Source: Candidatus Poribacteria bacterium
GTDB taxonomy: Bacteria > Poribacteria > WGA-4E > JAJDTR01
DNA: 64,000 nucleotides
NCBI GenBank assembly: GCA_022827055.1
Contig: JAJDTR010000140.1
Coordinates: forward strand, 1-64,000
Direction of reading: 5' to 3'
In this document: positions 33,054 through 42,653 of the stretch, piece by piece
Position numbering within the stretch: the stretch's first letter is position 1
Layout: each line of letters begins with the position of its first letter
Notes under the pieces: generated by a model
The model's database searches: none
What the model was told of the DNA's origin: nothing
Seen by the model: the letters and a program-made list of their open reading frames with translations, nothing else
Made by a program: the position numbers and the translations under genes

Positions 33054-34463
33054 TCAACGGAAAAGGACTAAATATGACGTGGTGGCAGTGGTGGCAAGCG
33101 AGGCAACACTTAGAACAAATGACCAGTTAATATGAAATCGCTTTCCAACTTCTAGCGAATCACCAGGGTGTAACAAAGTCTTAGAACCTGCTGAATCTGC
33201 ATCATCCTCCCAGTTCAATATTATCTCTTCAATCGTTCCATTTTTTCGCCAAATTTTCACTTCCTCTCGCTTGGCGAGATCTTCAAAACCTCCAGCCTTC
33301 GAGATTCCTTCACGCGGGGTAATCGGTTCCCGGATGCGGTAGGGCCCCGGATTGCGCACGTAACCGAGCACATGAACCGGATCAATTTTGAAAGCACTAG
33401 GTACATACATTGTATCGCCATCTCTTAGATAATATCTATCATCTTCCGCTTCCGAGGTTTTCCAGAATTCCTCATCAAGATTTAGCTCAATCGTCTCACC
33501 ACTCCTTCGGACAATGACCACAGAACTGAGATCGGCAACATTTTCTAAACCCGCCGACGGTCCTCCTGCTTGCGCTAACGCATGGTCCACGCGAATCCTA
33601 CTGTGAAAGTACACTCTTTTCCCCGGCACCTTTACCTGTCCTTGTACTTCAGCCACGGCCAATGGCGGCACAAAAACTACATCCCGATCTCTCAAATAAA
33701 ATATGCCATCTTCATCACCCTCCACGGCATCTTTCCGGTCAGGATTGGCGAGATTCAATTCTATGCTATCGCCGTTCGCTTTGTATATTTTCACATTTTC
33801 AAGATTTGCCCTGCTGTCCGGGGTATCAAGGGGGCCGTCTGCCATTGCCATAGCGTGGTCAATCCTAATTTTGTCGCGAATCAGGAAGTTCCCAGGTTTC
33901 TTAACATGCCCGTGTATCTGTACAGAATCAAGTGCGGGAACAAACACGATGTCGCCATCCCCAATGAAAATTTCGCGGTATTCTTGACTAGCGGATAGGT
34001 CATAAATTTCAATGCTTTTGTCCACGCGAATAATCTTTACGTTTTGGCGATCCGCTCCCCCGGCCATCCCACCTGCTTTTGCTAATGCCTCATACAATCC
34101 AATTTTGTCGTGAAGCGTCAACGGAAAGCGATTTGGCACGGTTACCGCTCCCCATACCAAATAGCCTTTTCCTTGGACGGGATCGACAATAGCGACGGGG
34201 TCCTGAGTTCGCCCATATGTCCTAATTTGGCCCTGAATCAGGTCCGCCGCCTCTTGGAGGCTTTTGCCTGCGAATTCCAACCTCCCACCCAAGTAGATCA
34301 CATGCCCATCCCGTGTAACTTGTATGATACGACTGTATGATGGGTGATCCAAGACGACAATGGAGAGCGTATCTCCAGGTTCGATTCTATATGTGTCGCC
34401 GAGTGAAATAGACACAGGCAGAGCAAGAATAGTCAGAATCCAGATTAAACGCGAAGGTGTCAT
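33054..34463 (-). CDS. polysaccharide export protein with SLBB domains
   Basis: 469 residues from the ATG at 34463 (AAGGAG lies 13 bases off, a bit far). The ORF track starts within the upstream gene. Signal 'RLIWILTILALPVSISLG', then the Poly_export domain 'YRIEPGDTLSIVVLDHPSYSRIIQVTRDGHVIYLGG'. Four SLBB-type units follow ('VWGAVTVPNRFPL', 'IHGHVKKPGNFLI', 'VQGQVKVPGKRVYF', 'VLGYVRNPGPYRI'). The C-terminus has a hydrophobic helix ('SFVLSVASLATTATTSYLVLF'). Wza-like proteins form the outer-membrane conduit for capsule or exopolysaccharide; no lipobox is seen here. No glycosyltransferase or Wzc gene is nearby. The flippase-like gene upstream might be related. Confidence 0.87.
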   Translation of the reverse strand: MTPSRLIWILTILALPVSISLGDTYRIEPGDTLSIVVLDHPSYSRIIQVTRDGHVIYLGGRLEFAGKSLQEAADLIQGQIRTYGRTQDPVAIVDPVQGKGYLVWGAVTVPNRFPLTLHDKIGLYEALAKAGGMAGGADRQNVKIIRVDKSIEIYDLSASQEYREIFIGDGDIVFVPALDSVQIHGHVKKPGNFLIRDKIRIDHAMAMADGPLDTPDSRANLENVKIYKANGDSIELNLANPDRKDAVEGDEDGIFYLRDRDVVFVPPLAVAEVQGQVKVPGKRVYFHSRIRVDHALAQAGGPSAGLENVADLSSVVIVRRSGETIELNLDEEFWKTSEAEDDRYYLRDGDTMYVPSAFKIDPVHVLGYVRNPGPYRIREPITPREGISKAGGFEDLAKREEVKIWRKNGTIEEIILNWEDDADSAGSKTLLHPGDSLEVGKRFHINWSFVLSVASLATTATTSYLVLFR

Positions 34464-34488
34464 TAGTATGTACAGTCTCCTTATAAAT

Positions 34489-34852
34489 TCAGGTAGTATC
34501 GTCTTCTGCATCGAAATCTTCTGATTGATCCGCCGGTAGAGAAGCAAGATATAGTTCGATGAGTTCTTGAGCACTTCCGAAATCCTTCGGCTGGACAAGG
34601 ACGTCACCCCAGTCGGGCGAAAATTCACCTTGCACGCTGCCTATCGACGGCATCTCGTGTGACCGCAACACGGCTTCAATTCCGCCATTCTCCAAGACGC
34701 CTTTCAGGATATTACCCAAGATTTCACTTGATACGGATTGGACAATCTTCCAGTCAATGTATTCAACCCCTGTGTCTAGCGGTAATTCCCCGACGAGATT
34801 TGTTCCGCATCCCTTCTTTGAATACAGACCGGCATTCTGGGCAAAACGGCAT
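34489..34852 (-). pseudogene. frameshifted zinc-ribbon/DUF2007 gene
   Basis: The ATG at 34852, with AAAGG six bases upstream, opens 'MPFCPECRSVFKEGMR', the first half of the zinc ribbon usual in this family, but this frame stops soon after. A second frame continues with 'CGTNLVGELPLDTGVEYIDWKIVQ' and the DUF2007-like 'GNILKGVLENGGIEAVLRS' ... 'VLVQPKDFGSAQELIELYL'. The expected second CxxC is partly missing where the frames meet, at a TGCGGA string. This fits a small deletion between short direct repeats. It could be a true pseudogene, an assembly error, or a shortened gene starting at the TTG at 34719. Function of the family is uncertain (putative signal transduction). Confidence 0.7.
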
Positions 34853-35076
34853 TACACGCCTTTCATTATCTGTAACGAGCCAATCAAAAATACTGGATAC
34901 GGGAACACGACTTTGAATATACGGGATAACAACGCATATGTTTTACCCTATATGCGAATTATATCCGAGATTTTCGCCTTTGAAAAGGGCGAATTCATAA
35001 CGAGAATCGAAGTCACGCATTAAGTGGGGCATTACCCATCATCACGATATTTTGTTCGTATTTTTGCTTGACATCT

Positions 35077-36066
35077 TCATTTCGTGTCGTGATGGCGCGG
35101 TTTTTTAATCAGTCCATAGATACCAAGAGGTATGCAGTAGAGTAGGATGATGAGATGTAGACTAAATCCAGCCACGATGGCTAAATCTTTTTCCGTCCCG
35201 AAGCGCATTAACACCCACGCGAAGGGAAACTCCACCGTTCCAAAATTTCCAACACTCTGCACTGGCAACAGGTTAAAGATGCTGGTAAATGCCAAAGCAA
35301 AGGTTAAACGAACTACGGAAACATCAATCCCCATCTCACGTGCAAGGTAACACTGGAATCCGAAACGGATTGCTAGACCGAGGAGGGAATATCCCCAAAT
35401 CTTGGAGAAACGGCGGTCAAAACGGATATGCGTCAATTCATGAATGACATTTAGGCATTTGTCCACTAACCATGTAATAGGCCGCTTTTCGAAATGTAGT
35501 AATGGTTTGGCACAGTAGGAAGCGAATGCTATGCAAGCGTTGGGGGCAGTGCACGCCGTAAATAGCAGGATTGCCAACGCACACAACATCATTAGCGGTG
35601 CTACAAAGAGAATCGTGCGCGACAGTTCTCCAATGAGGCTAAAGCGGAGCAACCAACCGGTGCCCACCATAAAAGCCAACAGTAACATCAGATCGATGAC
35701 GCTCGCCAACATCAATGATGCGACACTCTTTGTTTCATCTACTCCTTCTCTTCGTTTCATCAAGTAGATATAGGAAAGATCTCCACTGCGCATCGGCAGT
35801 AGATTACCCCAGAAGGTATGCAACGCGAGGATTGGAGCAAGCTGCCTAACCGGAACGTCCAACTCAAGCAACTCACGAAAACGAAGGGCTTTCGACCAAA
35901 CAAGTAAGGAATACAGGACGAATCCAACAATGAGCGCCAATACCGGCGCTCGACCAAGTGTGTTCGGAATTTGTTGAATCGAGATTTCTCTTAAGAGGAA
36001 GTAACAAACGATGACCGCAATTGATGTTGGGAATAGTACTTTAGTGAGGAAAGTTCTTATTGTCAT
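35077..36066 (-). CDS. flippase-like membrane protein (LPG synthase TM family)
   Basis: 329 residues from the ATG at 36066. About eight transmembrane helices. 'KALRFRELLELDVPVRQLAPILALHTFWGNLLPMRSGDLSYIYLMKRREGV' and 'LTFALAFTSIFNLLPVQSVGNFGTVEFPFAWVLM' are the two conserved blocks of the lysylphosphatidylglycerol synthase transmembrane/YbhN family. Such proteins flip aminoacylated or glycosylated lipids; the catalytic synthase domain is absent. A second member lies at 55457-56509. Position near the SLBB export gene suggests a role in surface-glycan lipid handling, but this is inference. Confidence 0.85.
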   Translation of the reverse strand: MTIRTFLTKVLFPTSIAVIVCYFLLREISIQQIPNTLGRAPVLALIVGFVLYSLLVWSKALRFRELLELDVPVRQLAPILALHTFWGNLLPMRSGDLSYIYLMKRREGVDETKSVASLMLASVIDLMLLLAFMVGTGWLLRFSLIGELSRTILFVAPLMMLCALAILLFTACTAPNACIAFASYCAKPLLHFEKRPITWLVDKCLNVIHELTHIRFDRRFSKIWGYSLLGLAIRFGFQCYLAREMGIDVSVVRLTFALAFTSIFNLLPVQSVGNFGTVEFPFAWVLMRFGTEKDLAIVAGFSLHLIILLYCIPLGIYGLIKKPRHHDTK

Positions 36067-36418
36067 ACTAATGAGTGCTCGTCGGTACAAACCGTTAGCA
36101 AACCCATGCATCTAAATGGTTTGAATTTCGACGAGCTTTACTACCGAACACGACACCGGTTACACTCCTTGAATAATATCGGAAAATAGTTACTATCCTC
36201 ACTCTGCCAGTAATGTGAAGTAGCTTTCTCTCAAATCGCTCGGAGTATCCTGCCGTTGACAAACCGGCGTCCTCACAGGCGCATTTGAGAACCGTCTAGT
36301 GACGCGATTATATCACACCGCCAAACAAATGCAATGGAATTTAAGGATTGACGCACGTTACCAGCGGTGCTATTCTATTTGACAGCGAACTTACGAGCGA
36401 TTCCCTAGTCGTGGATTC
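36067..36418. other. divergent intergenic region with the mutS promoter
   Basis: Between the minus-strand flippase gene and plus-strand mutS. The only recognised element is the promoter at 36348-36376. Confidence 0.55.
36348..36376 (+). promoter_or_regulatory. sigma70-type promoter for mutS
   Basis: TTGACG, a 17-base spacer and TATTCT, about 50 bases before the start codon. Confidence 0.6.
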
Positions 36419-36424
36419 TTGCAG

Positions 36425-39109
36425 ATGTCACCGTCGAAAATGGCAAAACACCAACAAATCTCCCCGTTAATGGAGCAATATAAACGCCTGAAGGATCAAC
36501 ACGCCGACGCAATCCTGCTGTGCCGCGTTGGCGATTTCTATGAAGCGTTTTACGATGACGCGGAACTGATTTCGCGCGTGCTGGAAATCACACTTACTTC
36601 CAGAGATAAGGAAAGCCAAGGTGGACCGATTCCCATGGCGGGAGTGCCACACCACGCTCTCGACTCGTATCTATACAAGTTGGTCACGGCAGGCTATAAA
36701 GTGGCGATTTCAGAGCAGATGGAAGATCCGAAAGCGGCAAAGGGGATAGTCAAGCGAGACATCGTCCGAATCGTGACTCCCGGAACACTTACGGATCCCA
36801 AGGTGTTGGAGCAGAAGGCTAACAATTACTTGGTAGCAATCTATCAACTCAAAGACGTTTACGGTCTCGCCGCCGCCGATCTTTCGACAGGGGAATTTAC
36901 AGTGACCGAGTTGGCGGACGCGCCAAAACTCTGGGCGGAACTACATCGATTCGCCCCCAAGGAGTGTCTTTTCTCTGAATCATTCGACGATGGAGAAATG
37001 TTCGAGGGCCTCCGCACAAACTTAAAGGCTACAATCAATTTTCTACCCGAATGGCGTTTTGCTTTCGATAGTGCGCGAGTCGAGCTTCTCCAACATTTCA
37101 AGACACTCTCGCTTGATGGTTTCGGTTGCGAACATCTTCACGCCGCAATCTGTGCCGCGGGCGCCTTAATATATTACCTGCATGAAACCCAGAAGCAGGA
37201 GGTCGAACATATTCTCTCCCTTCACACCTACACTATCTCTAACTTCATGGTACTGGATGCCGACACTCAGCGAAATCTGGAATTGACATCGTCCCTTCGA
37301 GATGCTTCCTCCAGAGGCACGCTCTTGGAAGTTCTGGATGAAACCGTTACGCCTATGGGCGGACGCAAGTTACGTCAGTGTATCTTGCAGCCGCTATTGA
37401 ATCCGGCGGATGTCAACGCTCGGTTAGATGCAGTGGGTGAGTTAAAAGATTGCATCGGTTTGCAAGAAGAATTGCGCGAAGCATTAAACGGAATGTACGA
37501 CATTGAACGGTTAATCTCTCGGGTTAGCTTGGGATCCGCAAATGCACGCGATCTCATTGCATTGAAAAACTCACTACAACTGATTCCGACGGTCAAAGAG
37601 CAGCTACAATCCTGCGAAACCGCGCTGCTTAACTCCATGAATGAGGAACTAGATCCATTGACGGACCTGAGCGAGCTTATTGAGGTTGCGATACATCCGG
37701 AGCCACCCGCAACCGTGCGTGAAGGCGGCTTAATCCGTGACGGATATAGCGAGCAGTTAGATGAATTGCGGTCCATAACGGGCGAAGGTAAAGATTGGAT
37801 CGCATCGCTCCAAAAGAAGGAACGCGAGAAGACCGGAATCACCTCTCTCAAGATTGGGTTTAACCAAGTCTTCGGATACTACATAGAGGTCACCAAAGCA
37901 AATCTAAATCTCATTCCCGAAGACTATATCCGCAAACAAACATTGGTAAACGCAGAACGATTCATTACCCCGGAACTTAAGGAGCGCGAATCACGAATCC
38001 TGAACGCCGAAGATCAGATTCAAACGCTTGAATACGATCTTTTTTGTGAGATTCGCAGACGAGTCGCTCGAAAAACCGAAAGTATTCAGCGAGTCGCTTC
38101 TGTCATTGCAATGGTTGATGTCATTGCGGATTTGGCTTATACAGCCTCTAAATACGACTATTCAAAGCCGATTGTTGACGAGAGCGATGAAATCATCATC
38201 CGAAACGGCCGCCACCCCGTAGTCGAGCGACTGTTCACTCAAGAAGGATTTGTCCCGAATGACACGGAACTGAATTGCCGCGATCATCAGATGCACATTA
38301 TCACAGGACCAAATATGAGCGGGAAAAGTACCTATCTACGGCAAACTGCCCTTATCACGTTGTTGGCACAGATGGGTAGTTTCGTGCCAGCATCAGCGGC
38401 GAAAATTGGTATCGTGGACCGAATATTTACGCGCGTTGGGGCATCGGATAATCTCGTTATGGGGCAGAGCACTTTTCTTGTGGAAATGAACGAGACCGCC
38501 AATATACTAAACAACGCCACACGCAAGAGTCTTATAGTCCTTGACGAGATTGGTCGTGGTACGAGTACCTTCGACGGGTTAAGTATTGCATGGGCGGTCG
38601 CAGAATATATCCTTGACGAGAAGCGAATTGGCGCAAAAACCCAGTTTGCGACCCATTATCATGAACTGATCGAGTTAGCCGGGAAGTATAAGCCGGTCAA
38701 GAATTTCAACGTTGCCGTCCACGAGGATGGGCACGCTGTGACCTTTCTACGAAAAGTTATCAAGGGTGGAACCGATCAAAGTTACGGAATCCAAGTTGCC
38801 CGCCTGGCAGGTCTTCCGCACGCAGTCATTGAACGTGCTCAGCAGATTTTGGAAGTCCTTGAACAGCACAATCTCCGTGTAGAATCTGAAACATCAAATA
38901 ACTTACCAAGATCCAGCCCCAAAATGCCTCGTCCACGCAAACGCCTTTCAAGATCCGAGTTTCAGGGGGATGAACTTCAGCTTGCACTGTTTACCCCGAA
39001 AACCCACCCTATCATTGAGGAATTGCAGCAGCTCGACCTCAACCAACTATCGCCGCTCGACGCATTAAACCAGATTTACCAGTTGAAAGCGAAAGCCGAG
39101 AATTCCTAA
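36425..39109 (+). CDS. mutS: DNA mismatch repair protein MutS
   Basis: About 894 residues; ATGs at 36425 and 36440 are both possible, and there is no clear ribosome site. The mismatch-binding domain has 'LLCRVGDFYEAFYDDAELISRVLEITLTSRDK' with the FYE wedge motif. The ATPase has Walker A 'ITGPNMSGKSTYLRQTALI', 'VMGQSTFLVEMNETANIL', Walker B 'LIVLDEIGRGTSTFDGLSIAWAVAEYI' and 'TQFATHYHEL'. The C-terminal helix-turn-helix 'SYGIQVARLAGLPHAVIERAQQIL' completes the family layout. It recognises base mismatches and starts repair with MutL, which is not in this window. Length is typical of MutS1. It stands alone behind its own promoter. Confidence 0.97.
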   Translation: MSPSKMAKHQQISPLMEQYKRLKDQHADAILLCRVGDFYEAFYDDAELISRVLEITLTSRDKESQGGPIPMAGVPHHALDSYLYKLVTAGYKVAISEQMEDPKAAKGIVKRDIVRIVTPGTLTDPKVLEQKANNYLVAIYQLKDVYGLAAADLSTGEFTVTELADAPKLWAELHRFAPKECLFSESFDDGEMFEGLRTNLKATINFLPEWRFAFDSARVELLQHFKTLSLDGFGCEHLHAAICAAGALIYYLHETQKQEVEHILSLHTYTISNFMVLDADTQRNLELTSSLRDASSRGTLLEVLDETVTPMGGRKLRQCILQPLLNPADVNARLDAVGELKDCIGLQEELREALNGMYDIERLISRVSLGSANARDLIALKNSLQLIPTVKEQLQSCETALLNSMNEELDPLTDLSELIEVAIHPEPPATVREGGLIRDGYSEQLDELRSITGEGKDWIASLQKKEREKTGITSLKIGFNQVFGYYIEVTKANLNLIPEDYIRKQTLVNAERFITPELKERESRILNAEDQIQTLEYDLFCEIRRRVARKTESIQRVASVIAMVDVIADLAYTASKYDYSKPIVDESDEIIIRNGRHPVVERLFTQEGFVPNDTELNCRDHQMHIITGPNMSGKSTYLRQTALITLLAQMGSFVPASAAKIGIVDRIFTRVGASDNLVMGQSTFLVEMNETANILNNATRKSLIVLDEIGRGTSTFDGLSIAWAVAEYILDEKRIGAKTQFATHYHELIELAGKYKPVKNFNVAVHEDGHAVTFLRKVIKGGTDQSYGIQVARLAGLPHAVIERAQQILEVLEQHNLRVESETSNNLPRSSPKMPRPRKRLSRSEFQGDELQLALFTPKTHPIIEELQQLDLNQLSPLDALNQIYQLKAKAENS

Positions 39110-39510
39110 GGGCATTGCCCCAGTAAATTAGCGGGGAGCTAGGCAAAGATCGGCAAGGCTATGGCGGTAGAGCATTTCTATCACAGAGCTACCGTCCCGA
39201 ATTGCAACTGAATTATTTACCTGCGATGTAGCGATGTATCTGATTTCTAGTTGCTTCCACGAGAAATAGACGTTATGAATCAACTGGCTTATCGGATCCA
39301 AGATGAACCTAAGTGCAACACGCCGTGTTAGAACCACCTTACACCTACAATCGCCCATTAATTGAGGAGGATGTGATATCGGTTGTGCGGCAATGACGTG
39401 AAGACGATAAAAGTGAACGTTGTAGAAAACCGGCGTGGGAAGTTTCGAAGCGCCACAACTCACAATGACGGCGCTTCAAGACGTAACCTGCCAAACGACA
39501 GGAAATTCAG
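39110..39510. other. intergenic stretch, nothing recognised
   Basis: A 111-codon minus-strand ORF (39128-39463) fills most of this gap but has no recognisable features and no operon context. No repeat or terminator with a T-run was seen. Confidence 0.45.
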
Positions 39511-40854
39511 ATGTCGAAAAACACAATTTTCGATCGAATGCCCATGGATTTGGGTGACTCGCTTGTGCTTCGATTCGCAACCCCGGAAGATACCGAAGAA
39601 TTAGTTGATTTTAATGCGCGCTTGCATGAAGACCCATCCGCAGGTGTAGCCGTACGCGATCTGATGTCCGGAAAGCACCTGACGACTCATGCAGGCGATT
39701 TTACCGTCGTTGAAGATTTTAATGCGCGGAAGATAGTTTCATCCATGTGTTTAATCTCGCAGACTTGGAGCTATGGTGGAATTCCCTTCAAACTAGGTCG
39801 TCCGGAATTTGTCGCCACAGAGCCTGATTGCCGCAGGCGGGGCTTGGTGCGAAAACAGTTTGACGTGATTCACGCCGTCAGTGCCCAAAGAGGTGAACTA
39901 ATGCAAGGAATCACCGGCATCCCGTGGTACTACCGTCAGTTTGGCTACGAAATGGCGTTAGACCTCGAGGGCAACAGAATTCTGGATGGAGCACACGTCC
40001 CCACTCGAAAAAAAGGGCAACCCGAAACCTGCCGCCTCCGCGCCAGAAGCTCAGATGACAACATGTTTATTCGGGCGTTATACCAATATTCAACTGATCG
40101 CCACGTCATTGCATGCCCTCGTTCAACGTCAATGTGGGAATATGAATTCGATGGGCGCTCGGAAGGAAGCGGAGCCCAGTTCGAGTGGACAATTATAGAA
40201 GATCTCGCTGGAACACGGTTGGGCTACCTAGGAAGTTTCCCGAGACTCTGGGATTTTTCAGACAATGTCTGTTTTTGGGTATCGCAACTCTCGCTCAAAC
40301 CGGGTATTGGTTATCTTCACCTCATGCCGTCTTTGCTTCGAGCGTTATGGGCAAAAGCCAAAAAGACATCCGCCGTCGAAGACAACAAGAACAGGAAAGC
40401 CAAAGGGATCATCTTCACCCTCGGGCGAAACCACCAGGCATATACGGCTATGCCGAAAAACTTCCTGCGCAATGAGAACTCGTATGCTTGGTATATCCGA
40501 ATCCCGGATGTAATCGCATTTTTGAGGTATATCCAACCTGCCCTTGAAAAACACCTCGTCGGGACCGTGGCTGAAGCCTATACCGGAGAATTGAACCTCA
40601 ACTTCTATCGAAGCGGTTTGCACATGAAATTCGAGGCTGGGCGTATCTCGGACATTTCCGGATGGGTTCCCGAGTCGGTTGAAGATGGAGACGCTCAGTT
40701 TTCATGCATGACATTCTGGCAACTCCTTTGCGGTCGCTGTCGGACCAATGAGTTGACCTCACGATTTGCCGACTGCTCGGCTACCGATAGAGCGTCAGTC
40801 CTACTTGACTGTCTGTTTCCACCGTTCACCGGGGAAGTTTGGGCGATCGAATAA
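39511..40854 (+). CDS. GNAT-family N-acetyltransferase (Eis-like layout)
   Basis: 447 residues with an AGGAAA before the ATG. The first 160 residues are a GNAT domain: 'LVLRFATPEDTEELVDFNARLHED', then 'RPEFVATEPDCRRRGLVRKQFDVIHAVSAQRG' (the acetyl-CoA pyrophosphate loop, RRRGL) and 'GITGIPWYYRQFGYEMAL'. The remaining region is a second, diverged GNAT-like and sterol-carrier-like part, which resembles two-domain Eis/YitI-type acetyltransferases. Such enzymes acetylate amines of small molecules or proteins using acetyl-CoA. The substrate cannot be assigned. It lies between mutS and the kinase gene with no operon partner. Confidence 0.85.
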   Translation: MSKNTIFDRMPMDLGDSLVLRFATPEDTEELVDFNARLHEDPSAGVAVRDLMSGKHLTTHAGDFTVVEDFNARKIVSSMCLISQTWSYGGIPFKLGRPEFVATEPDCRRRGLVRKQFDVIHAVSAQRGELMQGITGIPWYYRQFGYEMALDLEGNRILDGAHVPTRKKGQPETCRLRARSSDDNMFIRALYQYSTDRHVIACPRSTSMWEYEFDGRSEGSGAQFEWTIIEDLAGTRLGYLGSFPRLWDFSDNVCFWVSQLSLKPGIGYLHLMPSLLRALWAKAKKTSAVEDNKNRKAKGIIFTLGRNHQAYTAMPKNFLRNENSYAWYIRIPDVIAFLRYIQPALEKHLVGTVAEAYTGELNLNFYRSGLHMKFEAGRISDISGWVPESVEDGDAQFSCMTFWQLLCGRCRTNELTSRFADCSATDRASVLLDCLFPPFTGEVWAIE

Positions 40855-40998
40855 GTTACCGCGCTGTCATTTCTCAAGATTTCTTCAAATAAAATACGTC
40901 GTAACAATCCTTAAAATTCATGCAGCAACCCGAGATCGCGGTATGGACGCTTGCTGCGTAGTTGAATGTATCTGTTCCTTAATTCAGGAAACGAGTTC

Positions 40999-41027
40999 TT
41001 GACTTTCTGTGCGTAATCTGATAGAAT
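40999..41027 (+). promoter_or_regulatory. sigma70-type promoter for the kinase/PorX operon
   Basis: TTGACT, a 17-base spacer and TAGAAT, 39 bases upstream of the kinase ATG. Confidence 0.65.
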
Positions 41028-41066
41028 ATTTGGTGAAATTGTCGAATTCTGGAGTTAGGAAAGCCC

Positions 41067-42653
41067 ATGTTTTTTCGGCGAAACAAGAATAACCCAGCCA
41101 CTTATATCGCTTCCAATTTTCTGCTCACCTACTTCATTGTTGGGCTCCTCATTCTGACGCTCGCATTTGTTTATTACACCAAACAGATTTTCCAATTGAA
41201 CCGCGATCTCAACGCGCAAGTCTCCCCATTGGCAGAATTGGCTTCCGAACTTCCGGTTATTAACGACATGAGATTAGCGGGTAAATTGGATGCAATCGTT
41301 AGAGAATTCCTATCAGCGAGTCGTCTCTCTTTCATTCTTACCGATGCCGAGACCGAGGAGGTAGTGATTGCGGTTGGAATTGACGAGTCAATCGACCGCA
41401 AAATTGGCGATCATGGTGCATCAGTGTTGTCCTCATCGGAAAAGCGAAAGGTGAGAACCGTCCTTGAGCGAATGAAGAAAAACACCGATGAACCGAAAGA
41501 GATACTGTATAGCCTAGAAGACCGGACACTATACGCATATCTCTATTATGGCGAAGGTGATGGGGCGGCGGTAACCCAAATCCCGTTTGTGCTCACAGAT
41601 GTGAATGACAAACCGCAAAAATGGCAGATATGGGGAGAATGGCAGACGGCTGAAAGTGCCGCTCAAGAGCAATACGCGAATGCAGAGAGGCTTGTCCAAT
41701 ACTCAAAAACACGCAATTTCTATGTGCCGCTCCAGACACATCCGGACCTGAAGAGAGGGTATTTTTATTACGGAAAAACACCTTATTACGGCCTTATCAT
41801 TATGCCGGTAGTTCTGGCACTCGTATTTATCACGTTCTTGGTGGTAGGACTTCTCAGTTACCAACGAATTCAATCCTTTGAGCGAGCCGCGATCTGGGGC
41901 GGACTGGCGAAAGAGACTGCACACCAACTGGGAACACCGATTTCCTCTTTAATGGGATGGATTGAATTACTTAGGGAGCGAGGTCGAGAAACTGCAGACG
42001 AGAGTATGAATGAAGTCTATTCGGACATACAAAATGACCTCGTCCGCCTACGGAAGATTGCAGACAGGCTCGGAACTATCGGTACTTATCCATCAAAATC
42101 GAAGGTTGATATCAACTCAATCATTGATGTTGTCGTTACATATTTTAGAAAGCGCGTACCCCAGCGAACCAAACAGATTGAAATTCGGTTAATGACGAAG
42201 GAACTCCCTCATATTCAAGCGAATGCGGATTTGTTGCAGTGGGTATTTGAAAACCTGATTAGAAATTCGCTTGATGCCATGGAGCAGGATGTCGGACTGA
42301 TCGAAATTGCACCAACATTTGATGCGGAAAAGCGGCAGATTGTCATTCATTACAGGGACAATGGGAGCGGGATTGAACGGAAAAACCGCCGGAAGATCTT
42401 CCAGCCCGGAATGACGACGAAGAAACACGGCTGGGGGCTTGGCTTGACGCTTGCCCAACGAATCATCAAAGAGTACCACCATGGACAGATTCGGTTGATT
42501 GAGAGCAATTCCGATGGTACGGTCTTCGAGTTGGTATTGCCTGTCGAATCGAGCGGAGCGGAGCGAGCCAGCGATGAACATGAGGCGAATCACCTGGGAC
42601 AGATTACAAGTTGGAAACTGAAAAGTATGAAGATGAATGAGGAGGATGTTTGA
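41067..42653 (+). CDS. membrane sensor histidine kinase partnered with PorX-like regulator
   Basis: 528 residues, GGAGTTAGGAAAG before the ATG. Two transmembrane helices (about 15-38 and 238-265) enclose a periplasmic domain. The H-box 'GGLAKETAHQLGTPISSLMGWIELL' carries the phospho-accepting His; the N box is 'ENLIRNSLDAM', the G1 box 'YRDNGSGI', and 'IFQPGMTTKKHGWGLGLTLAQRIIKEYHHG' holds the F and G2 boxes. This KETAHQLGTP/TTKKxGWGLGL type is the one I associate with kinases beside Bacteroidetes regulators. Its stop overlaps the PorX-like start by one base (TGATG), so the two are surely a cognate pair. The signal sensed is unknown. Confidence 0.92.
   Translation: MFFRRNKNNPATYIASNFLLTYFIVGLLILTLAFVYYTKQIFQLNRDLNAQVSPLAELASELPVINDMRLAGKLDAIVREFLSASRLSFILTDAETEEVVIAVGIDESIDRKIGDHGASVLSSSEKRKVRTVLERMKKNTDEPKEILYSLEDRTLYAYLYYGEGDGAAVTQIPFVLTDVNDKPQKWQIWGEWQTAESAAQEQYANAERLVQYSKTRNFYVPLQTHPDLKRGYFYYGKTPYYGLIIMPVVLALVFITFLVVGLLSYQRIQSFERAAIWGGLAKETAHQLGTPISSLMGWIELLRERGRETADESMNEVYSDIQNDLVRLRKIADRLGTIGTYPSKSKVDINSIIDVVVTYFRKRVPQRTKQIEIRLMTKELPHIQANADLLQWVFENLIRNSLDAMEQDVGLIEIAPTFDAEKRQIVIHYRDNGSGIERKNRRKIFQPGMTTKKHGWGLGLTLAQRIIKEYHHGQIRLIESNSDGTVFELVLPVESSGAERASDEHEANHLGQITSWKLKSMKMNEEDV

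Noticed and set aside
39128-39463. 111-codon minus-strand ORF between mutS and the GNAT gene
   Set aside because: No recognisable motif, no ribosome site of note and no operon context; composition looks like a chance frame.
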